From JACQID01 sp035289125 (GTDB lineage Archaea > Aenigmatarchaeota > Aenigmatarchaeia > GW2011-AR5): 9,782 nt of DNA. The stretch is taken from positions 1 to 9,782 of the forward strand of contig DATDXW010000019.1 in assembly GCA_035289125.1 (NCBI GenBank). The letters are read 5' to 3'. A program made the position numbers and the translations under genes. Numbering within the stretch: position 1 is the first letter of the stretch; every line of letters begins with the position of its first letter. Below, in pieces: positions 1 through 5,514 of the stretch. The notes beneath the pieces were generated by a model. The model worked only from the letters and a program-made list of their open reading frames with translations, was not told the DNA's origin and searched no databases.

Positions 1-232
1 CCGGTACATTCACATAGAACGGTGTGGCGCCCTCTGTTTCTTCCGGTACAGGCAAATGCTCTCCACGAGAATGCATATAACGGAATAAGCCGTCAAACAC
101 CTTCGGCAGTCTTTCCATGATTTCTTCAGGAGTAGCGCCGCGCGTCAGATAAATCACATTGTTGCCGGAACGGACTCTCCCCTCGAATGTCCTGCCTTTT
201 CTCGTTATACGCCCATAATAAGTGACTTGCAT
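1..232 (-). CDS. HicB-like antitoxin-fold protein, partial (3' end outside window)
   Basis: Reading leftward from an ATG at 232-230 gives 77 open codons that run off the window edge. The protein starts MQVTYYGRITRKGRTFEGRV. It then shows the pattern of HicB/UPF0150 proteins: a short beta hairpin, a 'TRGATPEEIMERL' turn-helix (compare the family's 'GDTxEEAxxN'), a helix, 'RGEHLPVPEE' (compare 'GEPIPEP'), and a returning strand 'FYVNVP'. HicB proteins have a partial RNase H fold, and many neutralise the HicA mRNA interferase. Here the diagnostic central strand is weak, and no HicA gene lies upstream (that side is dnaG's promoter), so a HicA, if any, would be to the left. A purine-rich GGGAAGGG lies 3-12 bases before the ATG, and an AT-rich promoter-like stretch (TTAAATCAATAAATA) is further upstream. 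The coding call is good. The family call rests on motif pattern only, and a stand-alone HicB-like protein is as likely as a toxin-antitoxin pair. Confidence 0.6.
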   Translation of the reverse strand, partial: MQVTYYGRITRKGRTFEGRVRSGNNVIYLTRGATPEEIMERLPKVFDGLFRYMHSRGEHLPVPEETEGATPFYVNVP

Positions 233-441
233 ATTTACCCTTCCCGCGTAACTATTTATTGATTTAACATGAGTTTTCCGTCGTCACGGCAACGCTTAAA
301 AGCCTTGCTGTCATACTAATTTCAGTAATATTTGAACAAGGCAGGTCAGGCATATGAAAGTCAATGATTTTTGCTTAATGGTAAAGAGAAAGACTTACTT
401 ACAGGATGCTTGATTCTGCCTCTGTAAAAAGAGGTGATTAG
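233..441. promoter_or_regulatory. Divergent promoter region and dnaG leader
   Basis: This gap separates the minus-strand HicB-like gene from dnaG. TATA-like stretches for the minus gene lie at about 250-270. For dnaG, candidates are CTTAAAAG near 296-303 and AATATTTG near 328-335; both imply a leader of roughly 85-120 bases, unlike the leaderless genes elsewhere in the window. A 19-codon ORF (354-413, MKVNDFCLMVKRKTYLQDA then TGA) begins about 25 bases after the second box. Just upstream of dnaG, CCTCT (419-423) can pair with AGAGG (430-434) across a 6-base loop, covering the Shine-Dalgarno sequence. These readings are by eye, and no transcript start is known. Confidence 0.4.
431..438 (+). 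promoter_or_regulatory. Shine-Dalgarno sequence of dnaG
   Basis: GAGGTGAT is an exact complement of the archaeal 16S rRNA 3' tail (anti-SD AUCACCUC). It ends 3 bases before the ATG at 442 and fixes that codon as the start of dnaG. Its first four bases also take part in a possible 5-bp hairpin with 419-423. Confidence 0.85.
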
Positions 442-1629
442 ATGGCTAAACTTGCCCAGAATTTCGCAAAATACCTTATTCATGCAAAGATGTATGCCAG
501 TGGAATAGTGGAGAAGCCGGACGTCATAGGTGCCGTGTTCGGGCAGACCGAAGGACTGCTCGGCTCGGACTTGGACTTACGCGAACTGCAAAGGACAGGC
601 AGGATAGGGCGCATAGAAGTTGACGTGAAGGCGAACAACGGCAAGGCTGTTGCCACCATCCTCATACCATCCAGTCTTGACGCTTCAGAAACGAGCTTGA
701 TAGCGGCTGCGCTGGAAACGATAGAAAAGGTCGGCCCGTGCGACGCCGAGATACAAGTAGATAAGGTGGAGGACGTCAGGACGCAGAAGAGAAAGTACGT
801 CGTGGACAGGGCGAAGGCGATACTTGCCTCGCTAATGGAAGGTGGCGTGCCCGACTCACAGACGCTCTCTGAAAGCATAAAGGAAGCCGTGCGGGCAGCG
901 GAGATAACTGTGTACAAGGGGTTGAGCTGCGGCCCCGACATTCTGATATCCGACGAAATAGTCGTTGTTGAAGGAAGGGCTGACGTTCTTAACCTCCTGA
1001 AGCACGGCATACGGAATGTCGTTGCCAGCGAGGGCTCCAAGATGCCGCAGGCGCTGCTTGATTTAACAAAGGAAAAGATAACCACGGCTTTCGTGGACGG
1101 CGACCGCGGGGGAGAGCTGGACCTGAAGAAGCTGCTCTCCGTTGCTGACGTCGAATACATAGCGCACGCCGATGAGGGCAAGGAAGTCGAGGAGCTAACG
1201 AAGAAGCAGATATACAAAGCTCTGCGCGAGCGCGTGCCCGTCAACCAATCCAAGATAGACGCAAAGCGCGCGACTTTCGAGGAACACAATGACGCCCACG
1301 AGGAGGCGCAAGCGGCACATGGGGAGAAGCGCGAGGAGGCGCGCGGTTCCTTCAGTGACTTCAAGCCGCTGCTTGAAGATCTCACGGGCACAAGGGCGGC
1401 TTATCTGCTTGACAAGGAGATGAACGTGCTGACCAAAGTTCCGATAAGCGAATTGGGCAACGTGCTCGATGATTACAGGAACGTATACGCTCTTGTATTT
1501 GACGGCAAAGTCAATCAGTCTATAGTTGACCTGGCGATACAGCGCAAGATATCCGTGCTGGTCGGCACGGGATACAGGGAGCGTGTCACGAAAGGCAACG
1601 TCACGGTAATGACAGAAGAGGACTTCTGA
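442..1629 (+). CDS. dnaG: Archaeal DnaG (TOPRIM primase / exosome subunit)
   Basis: This 395-residue protein matches archaeal DnaG along its length. An N-terminal region carries 'EKPDVIGAVFGQTEGLLG' and 'DLDLRELQRTGRIGRIEV', followed by 'IPSSLD' and 'LETIEKVGPCDAEI'. The TOPRIM domain spans roughly residues 170-250, with the metal/catalytic acidic residues visible as E177 in 'VVVEGRADVLNLLKHGI' and D219/D221 in 'VDGDRGG'. A charged, Glu/Ala-rich linker (about 275-305) precedes a C-terminal domain beginning 'LTGTRAAYLLDKEM'. Archaeal DnaG proteins lack the bacterial zinc finger and DnaB-binding module. They show primase activity in some species and are known as a core-bound subunit of the archaeal RNA exosome that helps recognise poly(A)-rich RNA. 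The start is set by a GAGGTGAT SD. The stop overlaps the next gene's ATG by one base (TGATG), which suggests co-transcription and translational coupling with the peptidase. Length and motifs are normal for the family. Confidence 0.96.
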   Translation: MAKLAQNFAKYLIHAKMYASGIVEKPDVIGAVFGQTEGLLGSDLDLRELQRTGRIGRIEVDVKANNGKAVATILIPSSLDASETSLIAAALETIEKVGPCDAEIQVDKVEDVRTQKRKYVVDRAKAILASLMEGGVPDSQTLSESIKEAVRAAEITVYKGLSCGPDILISDEIVVVEGRADVLNLLKHGIRNVVASEGSKMPQALLDLTKEKITTAFVDGDRGGELDLKKLLSVADVEYIAHADEGKEVEELTKKQIYKALRERVPVNQSKIDAKRATFEEHNDAHEEAQAAHGEKREEARGSFSDFKPLLEDLTGTRAAYLLDKEMNVLTKVPISELGNVLDDYRNVYALVFDGKVNQSIVDLAIQRKISVLVGTGYRERVTKGNVTVMTEEDF

Positions 1630-2588
1630 TGGAAGCGGAGAGGCGTCTGAGAAAAGCGGAAACGCTGTCGGAAAAGGTAGATGCGGTTTTGCTTTTCAGC
1701 GGCGAGTATAACCCGAACTATTTTTATTTTACTAATTCCACCGTCTCTTCCAGTTTCTTCCTTTACGACTTCTCTTCCGCGTCCGTGATAACGAACGCGA
1801 TGGAGTTTGGGCGCGCGAAAAAAGGCTGGGTAACGCCTTCCGTGAGTAACTTTAGTGACATAAAAGCGCTTCTGGAAGGAAAGAAAGTCGGCATAGATTT
1901 CAAGCACTCCGGTACAATATTATCGCATTTTCCCGGCGCCATCGACGTCTCCGGCGACATGGAAAGAATACGCGCCGTCAAGACAGATTATGAGATAGCG
2001 CAGATAACGAAAGCATGCGGGTTTTCGAAGAAAGTCTGGAAATATGCGGAGCGCGAATTTTCGCACTCGCTGAAAGAGACGGAGATGAAGGCACTGATGG
2101 AATCGAAGATGCTGGCGCTCGGGGTCGAGCGTTCCTTCCGTACTATCGTGGCATCCGGTAAGAATTCACGCTTTCCGCATCACGTCGCCCTGCCCGTGAA
2201 AATGAAGCCGCCCGTCGTGATAGATTTTGGCATAATTTTCAACGGCTACTGCTCAGACATCACGCGCACCATAGGCGGCGACACGAAGCGGCTCAGTCGC
2301 ATCCTCAGCGAGCTTTATGCTTTCATGGAGGAGGGCATGGTCGCGCGGAGAGCCGAAGAATTCGTGCGAGCGAAGATGGGAAAGGAAGCGAAGTATTTCA
2401 TCCATTCCCTCGGCCACGGCATAGGGCTCGAAGTTCACGAGTCGCCTTCTATTTCTATGAAAAGCGAGAACGTGCTAGAGCGTAACACGGTTTTCACCAT
2501 AGAACCAGGTCTTTATAGCAGAACGGGCATGCGCATAGAGAACGACTTTGTGTTCCGCGGGAAGCTGAAAAACCTCACGCAGTTCTAG
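1629..2588 (+). CDS. M24-family Xaa-Pro aminopeptidase/dipeptidase (PepQ-like)
   Basis: This 319-residue cytosolic metallopeptidase has a creatinase-like N-terminal domain (about 1-120) and a C-terminal 'pita-bread' catalytic domain. All five metal ligands of the M24 family are visible: D199 in 'VIDFG', D210 in 'SDITRTIGG', H263 in 'HSLGHGIGLEVHE', E292 in 'FTIEPGLY' and E304 in 'MRIENDF'. H259 and H270 match the family's accessory histidines. Enzymes of this type bind two divalent metals (Mn or Co) and release the N-terminal residue before proline or cleave Xaa-Pro dipeptides. Aminopeptidase versus prolidase cannot be decided from sequence; the short N-terminal domain and length slightly under the usual 350 fit archaeal PepQ-like proteins. 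The ATG lies inside the dnaG stop (TGATG), so translation is probably coupled. The TAG stop sits in a CTAG palindrome shared with the stop of the convergent zinc-ribbon gene. Confidence 0.92.
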   Translation: MEAERRLRKAETLSEKVDAVLLFSGEYNPNYFYFTNSTVSSSFFLYDFSSASVITNAMEFGRAKKGWVTPSVSNFSDIKALLEGKKVGIDFKHSGTILSHFPGAIDVSGDMERIRAVKTDYEIAQITKACGFSKKVWKYAEREFSHSLKETEMKALMESKMLALGVERSFRTIVASGKNSRFPHHVALPVKMKPPVVIDFGIIFNGYCSDITRTIGGDTKRLSRILSELYAFMEEGMVARRAEEFVRAKMGKEAKYFIHSLGHGIGLEVHESPSISMKSENVLERNTVFTIEPGLYSRTGMRIENDFVFRGKLKNLTQF

Positions 2589-2734
2589 TCGTCTATAAGC
2601 GTCGGCTTCTGCATATCTGTCGTCTTCTTTATGTAAACTGTATCGTCACATTTGTCGCAGCGGACTTCCAGGAATCTGCCGAGCTCCAAGCTCATCTTCA
2701 TCCTTTTACCGCAGCATATCGGCGTATCGTTCAT
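2585..2734 (-). CDS. Small zinc-ribbon protein, 49 residues
   Basis: Reading leftward from ATG 2734-2732 gives 49 codons then TAG (2587-2585). The protein begins MNDTPICCGKRMKM and continues with 'FLEVRCDKCDDTVYIKK'. C7/C8 and C26/C29 form two knuckles (CCG and CxxC) typical of a single zinc ribbon; the beta-strand segment between them is about 17 residues. A GAGGTGA Shine-Dalgarno lies 5 bases before the ATG (2740-2746 on the complement), which makes this a real gene despite its size. An AT-rich box near 2773-2783 could be its promoter. It is convergent with the M24 peptidase, and the two stops share CTAG (4-base overlap). Proteins like this are common in archaea and bind nucleic acid or other proteins; the specific partner is unknown. 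Confidence 0.85.
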   Translation of the reverse strand: MNDTPICCGKRMKMSLELGRFLEVRCDKCDDTVYIKKTTDMQKPTLIDD

Positions 2735-2965
2735 TTCTTTCACCTCTTTTTGTTATGTTAATCATTATCGGTTAAATTTTGCATAATTGACCCATGGCGG
2801 TCATCTGAACTCAGAATCATCCCGCTTCCTACTTCAGGAATACGGAAAACTCGATATAAGCAAAGTTAAGCATAACGCATGCCGTAGACTTTGCTTTATT
2901 CATATCATAATAACGTATCGGCATATATTTAAATCATCTCTGGGCGTATTTTCCCACAGATTCGC
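2735..2965. promoter_or_regulatory. Intergenic region with divergent promoters and a 9-bp inverted repeat
   Basis: This 231-base spacer lies between the minus-strand zinc-ribbon gene and the plus-strand hexomutase. On the right is a strong TATA-like box, ATATATTTAAAT (2923-2934), about 36 bases before the hexomutase ATG. On the left (minus strand), AAAATTTAACC near 2773-2783 is the likely zinc-ribbon promoter. In the middle, AAGCAAAGT (2858-2866) and ACTTTGCTT (2888-2896) form a perfect 9-bp inverted repeat with a 21-base spacer, followed by a T-rich TATT. A short open frame crosses this region (2787-3050) but has no archaeal start signal and overlaps the hexomutase, so no gene is called here. 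Confidence 0.5.
2923..2934 (+). promoter_or_regulatory. TATA box of the hexomutase gene
   Basis: ATATATTTAAAT closely resembles an archaeal TATA box. Transcription about 25 bases downstream would start near 2955, leaving a leader of only about 10 bases before the ATG at 2966. No Shine-Dalgarno is present in that stretch, consistent with leaderless-type initiation. Confidence 0.6.
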
Positions 2966-4309
2966 ATGGCTTCACGCAGCATTTTCCGCAGTTACGACAT
3001 ACGGGGCATATTCAACAAAGATTTTGTGGCAGAAGACGCGGAAAAAATAGGCTATGTCATGGCAGGGCGCGTGCAGCGTAACGTAGTCGTAGGAATGGAC
3101 ATGCGAACCTCCAGCGTTTCCATGAAAAAAAAGCTGGTATCGGGAATAAATCGCGCAGGCTTCGCCGCGTTCGACGTGGGGCTCGTCCCGATGGGAGTCG
3201 CGATGTTTTACGCATGGAAGCGCAATATGCCGCTCGTGTACGTAACAGCTTCTCATCTTCCGCGTGAATGGGCAGGAATGAAATTTTTCCACGCGGACGG
3301 CCGCGGCTTTGGGGAGAAGGAGAATAACGAAATACGAGACGGGTTTTTCGCGCTCGGGTCGATGAGCATTAATAAAAATAGCGTGCATGTTGTGGACAGT
3401 GACGTGGCCATCCGCGAATATATATCATATCTCACTTCGCGGCTAAAGGCTAAAAAGAAAATGCGCGTCGCGCTTGACTGCGGGAACGGCATGGCTTCCG
3501 TCGTGGCGAAACGTTTGTTCACCGAAGCAGGCTTCGAGGTGCAGGGAATTTACGACGCACTGTCAGAAACGCCGTCGCGTAACTCCGAGCCCAACATAGA
3601 CCCGCTCACCGAGCTGAGAAAATCAAAGAAAGGCATGGGCATAGCATACGACGGCGATGCGGACAGGATGATAATTGTCGACGAATCCGGCGGCATACTT
3701 GGCGCCGAGCAGTCGTCGTACCTCATACTTTCAAAGCTGGCGCAGGTTGAGAAAGGAGACATCATCGCGAACGTGGAATGTTCCATGGGTATTGAAGACA
3801 TCGCCCGGTCTTTCTCCCGTTCCGTCCACCGCCAGCCCGTCGGGCACACCTTTCTTGTGGACGCGGCGCACAAATTAAAAGCGTGCTTCGGCGCGGAAAG
3901 CGCCGGTCATTACATCATCCCGTCGCTGTTGCCTTTTGACGATGCGATGGCTGTGAGCTTATACGCCGCCGTGGCGCTGTCCGAGCGGGATGAGAATCTT
4001 TCCGATATCGCGAAGCACGCGAAGACTTATCCGTTCGGCCGTTTAGGCATTGACTGCAGCGACGACAGGAAGTTCGCGGTGATAGAAAAATTGAAAAAAA
4101 TGTTTCCCGATGCCGAAATGATGGATGGCGTTCTCGTTCGCGAAGCCGGAGGCTGGGCGCTCATCCGCGCTTCCAATACGTCGCCGATGATTCGCCTCAC
4201 CGTAGAAGCGAAGGATGAGAAAACTTTCGTTGCGCTGAAAGAAAAGTTCTCAGCAGCGCTGAAGAAGGTTATGAAGGATTCAGATGCCGGTCAAGTCCAG
4301 CTCGTCTAG
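2966..4309 (+). CDS. Phosphomannomutase/phosphoglucomutase (alpha-D-phosphohexomutase)
   Basis: This 447-residue enzyme of the phosphohexomutase superfamily interconverts hexose 6- and 1-phosphates to feed sugar-nucleotide synthesis. The N-terminus 'IFRSYDIRGIFNKD' is the family signature and supports the ATG at 2966. The four active-site elements appear in order: the phosphoserine loop 'TASHLPREWAGMKF' with S96 (the usual form is TASHNP, so the NP is LP here); the metal loop 'DGDADR' (229-234); the sugar-specificity loop 'GAESAGH' (309-315); and the phosphate-binding loop 'RASNTSP' (401-407). The sugar loop departs from the usual GExSGH by having Ala where Ser is expected. Length is typical of archaeal ManB/PGM proteins, but mannose versus glucose preference cannot be read off. 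The gene has its own TATA box, and its 3' end overlaps the convergent 164-residue gene by 30 bases. Confidence 0.93.
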   Translation: MASRSIFRSYDIRGIFNKDFVAEDAEKIGYVMAGRVQRNVVVGMDMRTSSVSMKKKLVSGINRAGFAAFDVGLVPMGVAMFYAWKRNMPLVYVTASHLPREWAGMKFFHADGRGFGEKENNEIRDGFFALGSMSINKNSVHVVDSDVAIREYISYLTSRLKAKKKMRVALDCGNGMASVVAKRLFTEAGFEVQGIYDALSETPSRNSEPNIDPLTELRKSKKGMGIAYDGDADRMIIVDESGGILGAEQSSYLILSKLAQVEKGDIIANVECSMGIEDIARSFSRSVHRQPVGHTFLVDAAHKLKACFGAESAGHYIIPSLLPFDDAMAVSLYAAVALSERDENLSDIAKHAKTYPFGRLGIDCSDDRKFAVIEKLKKMFPDAEMMDGVLVREAGGWALIRASNTSPMIRLTVEAKDEKTFVALKEKFSAALKKVMKDSDAGQVQLV

Positions 4310-4774
4310 ATAAGTGGCAAATGGATTTTGCGGAGTGGGAGAATTCGGCAACTGCACGCCCGCTTCCTGCGCTAACTTGCTTGCAACAGAGATGTCCTGG
4401 TCTTCTATGTCAGGGAAGACCCCGATGATATATTTTCCATCCATCGTGCCCATGGCAAGAACGGGAGTTCTGCCATCGCCGCGTTCCTGGCCTAGCATCA
4501 GATATATTCCGTCAGGTGCTCTGCCGTAACGGATATGGCGTATATCGTAACCTTCCTCCACGCGACGACGGAATATATCATGTAGTCCCTCATGTGCCTC
4601 CCCATCGGGGTGGCACGACAGGAATCCCATATAATAATATGCACCGTCGTAACTCGTCATCTCCGCAGTGCCTATAGGGGCATAGCCGTGCCGCCTGCAG
4701 ATATCTAAAAAAATTTCATTGGTAAGCAAACCGCCAGGGCACGCATGCTTAAGCTCTCTGAGAAAATCTTCCAT
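4280..4774 (-). CDS. Hypothetical protein, 164 residues
   Basis: I do not recognise a family. The protein (start MEDFLRELKHACPGG) is soluble and acidic, with no signal peptide or membrane segment. It has an N-terminal helical part, a Tyr/Gly-rich middle ('SYDGAYYYMGFLS', then 'YDIRHIRYGRAPDGIYLML') that looks like alternating beta strands, a further strand pair ('PVLAMGTMDGKYIIGVF') and a helical, Pro/Asn-rich tail. Smooth composition over the whole length and a promoter in the right place support it over the 71-codon frame on the other strand. A TATA-like element (4793-4804, read on the complement as GTTTTTAATATC) lies about 25 bases before the ATG, so the mRNA is probably leaderless. It overlaps the hexomutase 3' end by 30 bases and diverges from the membrane-protein gene at 4824. 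Confidence 0.75.
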   Translation of the reverse strand: MEDFLRELKHACPGGLLTNEIFLDICRRHGYAPIGTAEMTSYDGAYYYMGFLSCHPDGEAHEGLHDIFRRRVEEGYDIRHIRYGRAPDGIYLMLGQERGDGRTPVLAMGTMDGKYIIGVFPDIEDQDISVASKLAQEAGVQLPNSPTPQNPFATYLDELDLTGI

Positions 4775-4792
4775 ATTAAATATGTGCCGTCA

Positions 4793-4804
4793 GATATTAA
4801 AAAC
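4793..4804. promoter_or_regulatory. Shared divergent TATA-like element
   Basis: GATATTAAAAAC is AT-rich on both strands and centred near 4798. It lies about 25 bases from the ATG of the minus-strand gene (4774) and about 25 from the plus-strand ATG (4824). That is the usual TATA-to-start distance for archaeal leaderless genes. A second box, CAATATAAAATC (4812-4823), lies about 26 bases from an alternative plus-strand ATG at 4845. Confidence 0.5.
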
Positions 4805-4823
4805 CGCGGTGCAATATAAAATC

Positions 4824-5228
4824 ATGCCCAGCCGCATAGTGGTGATGAATTCGCTCCGCTCGAAGTTCTTCGCGTTTTTCAATACGCCTGTGCTCCTTCT
4901 GGTGTTTTATATTGTCTACTTTCAGCTGCCCGGATACGTTCCTGCGGCGCTCATAATAATCGGCATCTGGGCGTCAATAATGCTCGTCGTCAACAAGGTC
5001 GAGATATACTCCGACTCAGTCGTCATCGAACCATGGCTCAGCGCGCTGCTTCATCTGGGCATCAAGCAACGGATAGAAAAAGCCAGAATAAAAGATATAG
5101 GCTATGCGCCCGGGGCAAAATACACTGGCGAGATGACGATAAAATACGGTGACGCAGAAGCGTACGTGGGAATAACGGAAAACGGTGCGGCAGACCTTGG
5201 CGTTCTCAAAGGCAAAGCAAAGAAGTGA
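4824..5228 (+). CDS. Small two-helix membrane protein, possible PH-like cytosolic domain
   Basis: The protein is 134 residues from ATG 4824 (MPSRIVVMNSLRSKF). Two adjacent hydrophobic helices are visible, 'TPVLLLVFYIVYF' (about 19-31) and 'AALIIIGIWASIMLVV' (about 40-55), with a short 'QLPGYVPA' turn between them. A roughly 75-residue soluble part follows ('VEIYSDSVVIEPWL...RIKDIGY...MTIKYGDAEAYVGI') whose strand pattern recalls bacterial PH-like (bPH) domains found after paired TM helices. The resemblance is weak and the function unknown. The frame stays open upstream to 4719, but that part runs antisense through the neighbouring gene's 5' end and its promoter, so a later start is preferred. 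ATG 4824 lies 25 bases after a TATA-like box; ATG 4845 (MNSLRSK) is the alternative, preceded by GGTG and by its own box. Confidence 0.7.
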   Translation: MPSRIVVMNSLRSKFFAFFNTPVLLLVFYIVYFQLPGYVPAALIIIGIWASIMLVVNKVEIYSDSVVIEPWLSALLHLGIKQRIEKARIKDIGYAPGAKYTGEMTIKYGDAEAYVGITENGAADLGVLKGKAKK

Positions 5229-5327
5229 AACGTGCTTTTAATAATGCACGGCCAGCCCTTCCAAGAGGCGCTGTGGAAGGAGTAGGAAAACTTCCTGCGC
5301 ATGGTTTTGGCTCGTCTTCGGCTTTAT

Positions 5328-5384
5328 TACGAGGAATTCGGAGAATTTCTCGTATACCCAAAGACTTTCCATGGAAAGTCTTTG
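5328..5384. repeat. Palindromic repeat, copy 1 (hairpin plus 26-bp palindrome)
   Basis: TACGAG-G-AATT (5328-5338) pairs with AATT-T-CTCGTA (5344-5354), one pair being G:U, around the loop CGGAG. Five bases... after 5354 follows CAAAGACTTTCCA (5359-5371) and its exact reverse complement (5372-5384). The core GAATTC-G-GAGAATTT and the later AAAGACTTTCCATG are shared with copy 2 at 8082 (GAATTC-CC-GAGAATTT, then AAAGATTTTTCATG), although the spacer here is 11 bases instead of 7. It lies between the membrane-protein gene and recQ. Confidence 0.6.
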
Positions 5385-5484
5385 TTGTACTTATTTGTCG
5401 TAATCCTCGCACTGGTGTCGCATCAGCAGTAAAATTAGTCTGCGTTCACTATGCGGCTTGGATTCATTATTCATGAATATTCGA

Positions 5485-5497
5485 TATTAAATAAATA
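5485..5497 (+). promoter_or_regulatory. TATA box of recQ
   Basis: TATTAAATAAATA is centred about 24 bases before the recQ ATG (5515), so the message is probably leaderless. No Shine-Dalgarno precedes that ATG. Confidence 0.55.
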
Positions 5498-5514
5498 CAT
5501 TCACAGTTCATTCC

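Larger units (their letters stand above)
5229..5514. other. Inverted-repeat-rich intergenic region before recQ
   Basis: These 286 bases carry no convincing gene but are packed with inverted repeats: CGTGC/GCACG (5231-5235 / 5246-5250); CCTTCCA/TGGAAGG (5257-5263 / 5274-5280); AGGAA/TTCCT (5284-5288 / 5292-5296); an 11-pair hairpin (5328-5338 / 5344-5354); and a perfect 26-bp palindrome (5359-5384). A 12-bp palindrome, TATTCATGAATA (5468-5479), and the recQ TATA box (5485-5497) follow. One frame (5232-5432) reads as plausible protein but has an in-frame TAG at 5283-5285 and no start signal. Open frames on the other strand and in the next frame are short and low in quality. Confidence 0.55.

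Noticed and set aside
480..1391. Long open frame on the minus strand opposite dnaG
   Set aside because: Ser/Ala-rich shadow of the well-supported dnaG frame; no start signal and no recognisable domain.
2803..2826. Possible fourth, degenerate copy of the palindromic repeat (CATCTGAACTCAGAATCATC)
   Set aside because: It needs several gaps to align, the hairpin arms do not pair, and the TTTYCATG block is absent.
2787..3050. 87-codon plus-strand frame upstream of the hexomutase
   Set aside because: It overlaps the hexomutase start and its TATA box, and no Shine-Dalgarno or promoter lies at its start.
4314..4529. 71-codon plus-strand frame
   Set aside because: Antisense to the 164-residue gene, which has the better promoter and protein-like composition.
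5283..5285. TAG read as pyrrolysine in the 5232-5432 frame
   Set aside because: The peptidase, hexomutase, zinc-ribbon and 9274 genes all end in TAG, and no downstream insertion structure or Pyl gene is visible.
5225..5476. 83-codon GTG-start frame overlapping the membrane-protein stop
   Set aside because: Composition is irregular, no homology is apparent, and it runs straight through hairpins and the 26-bp palindrome.
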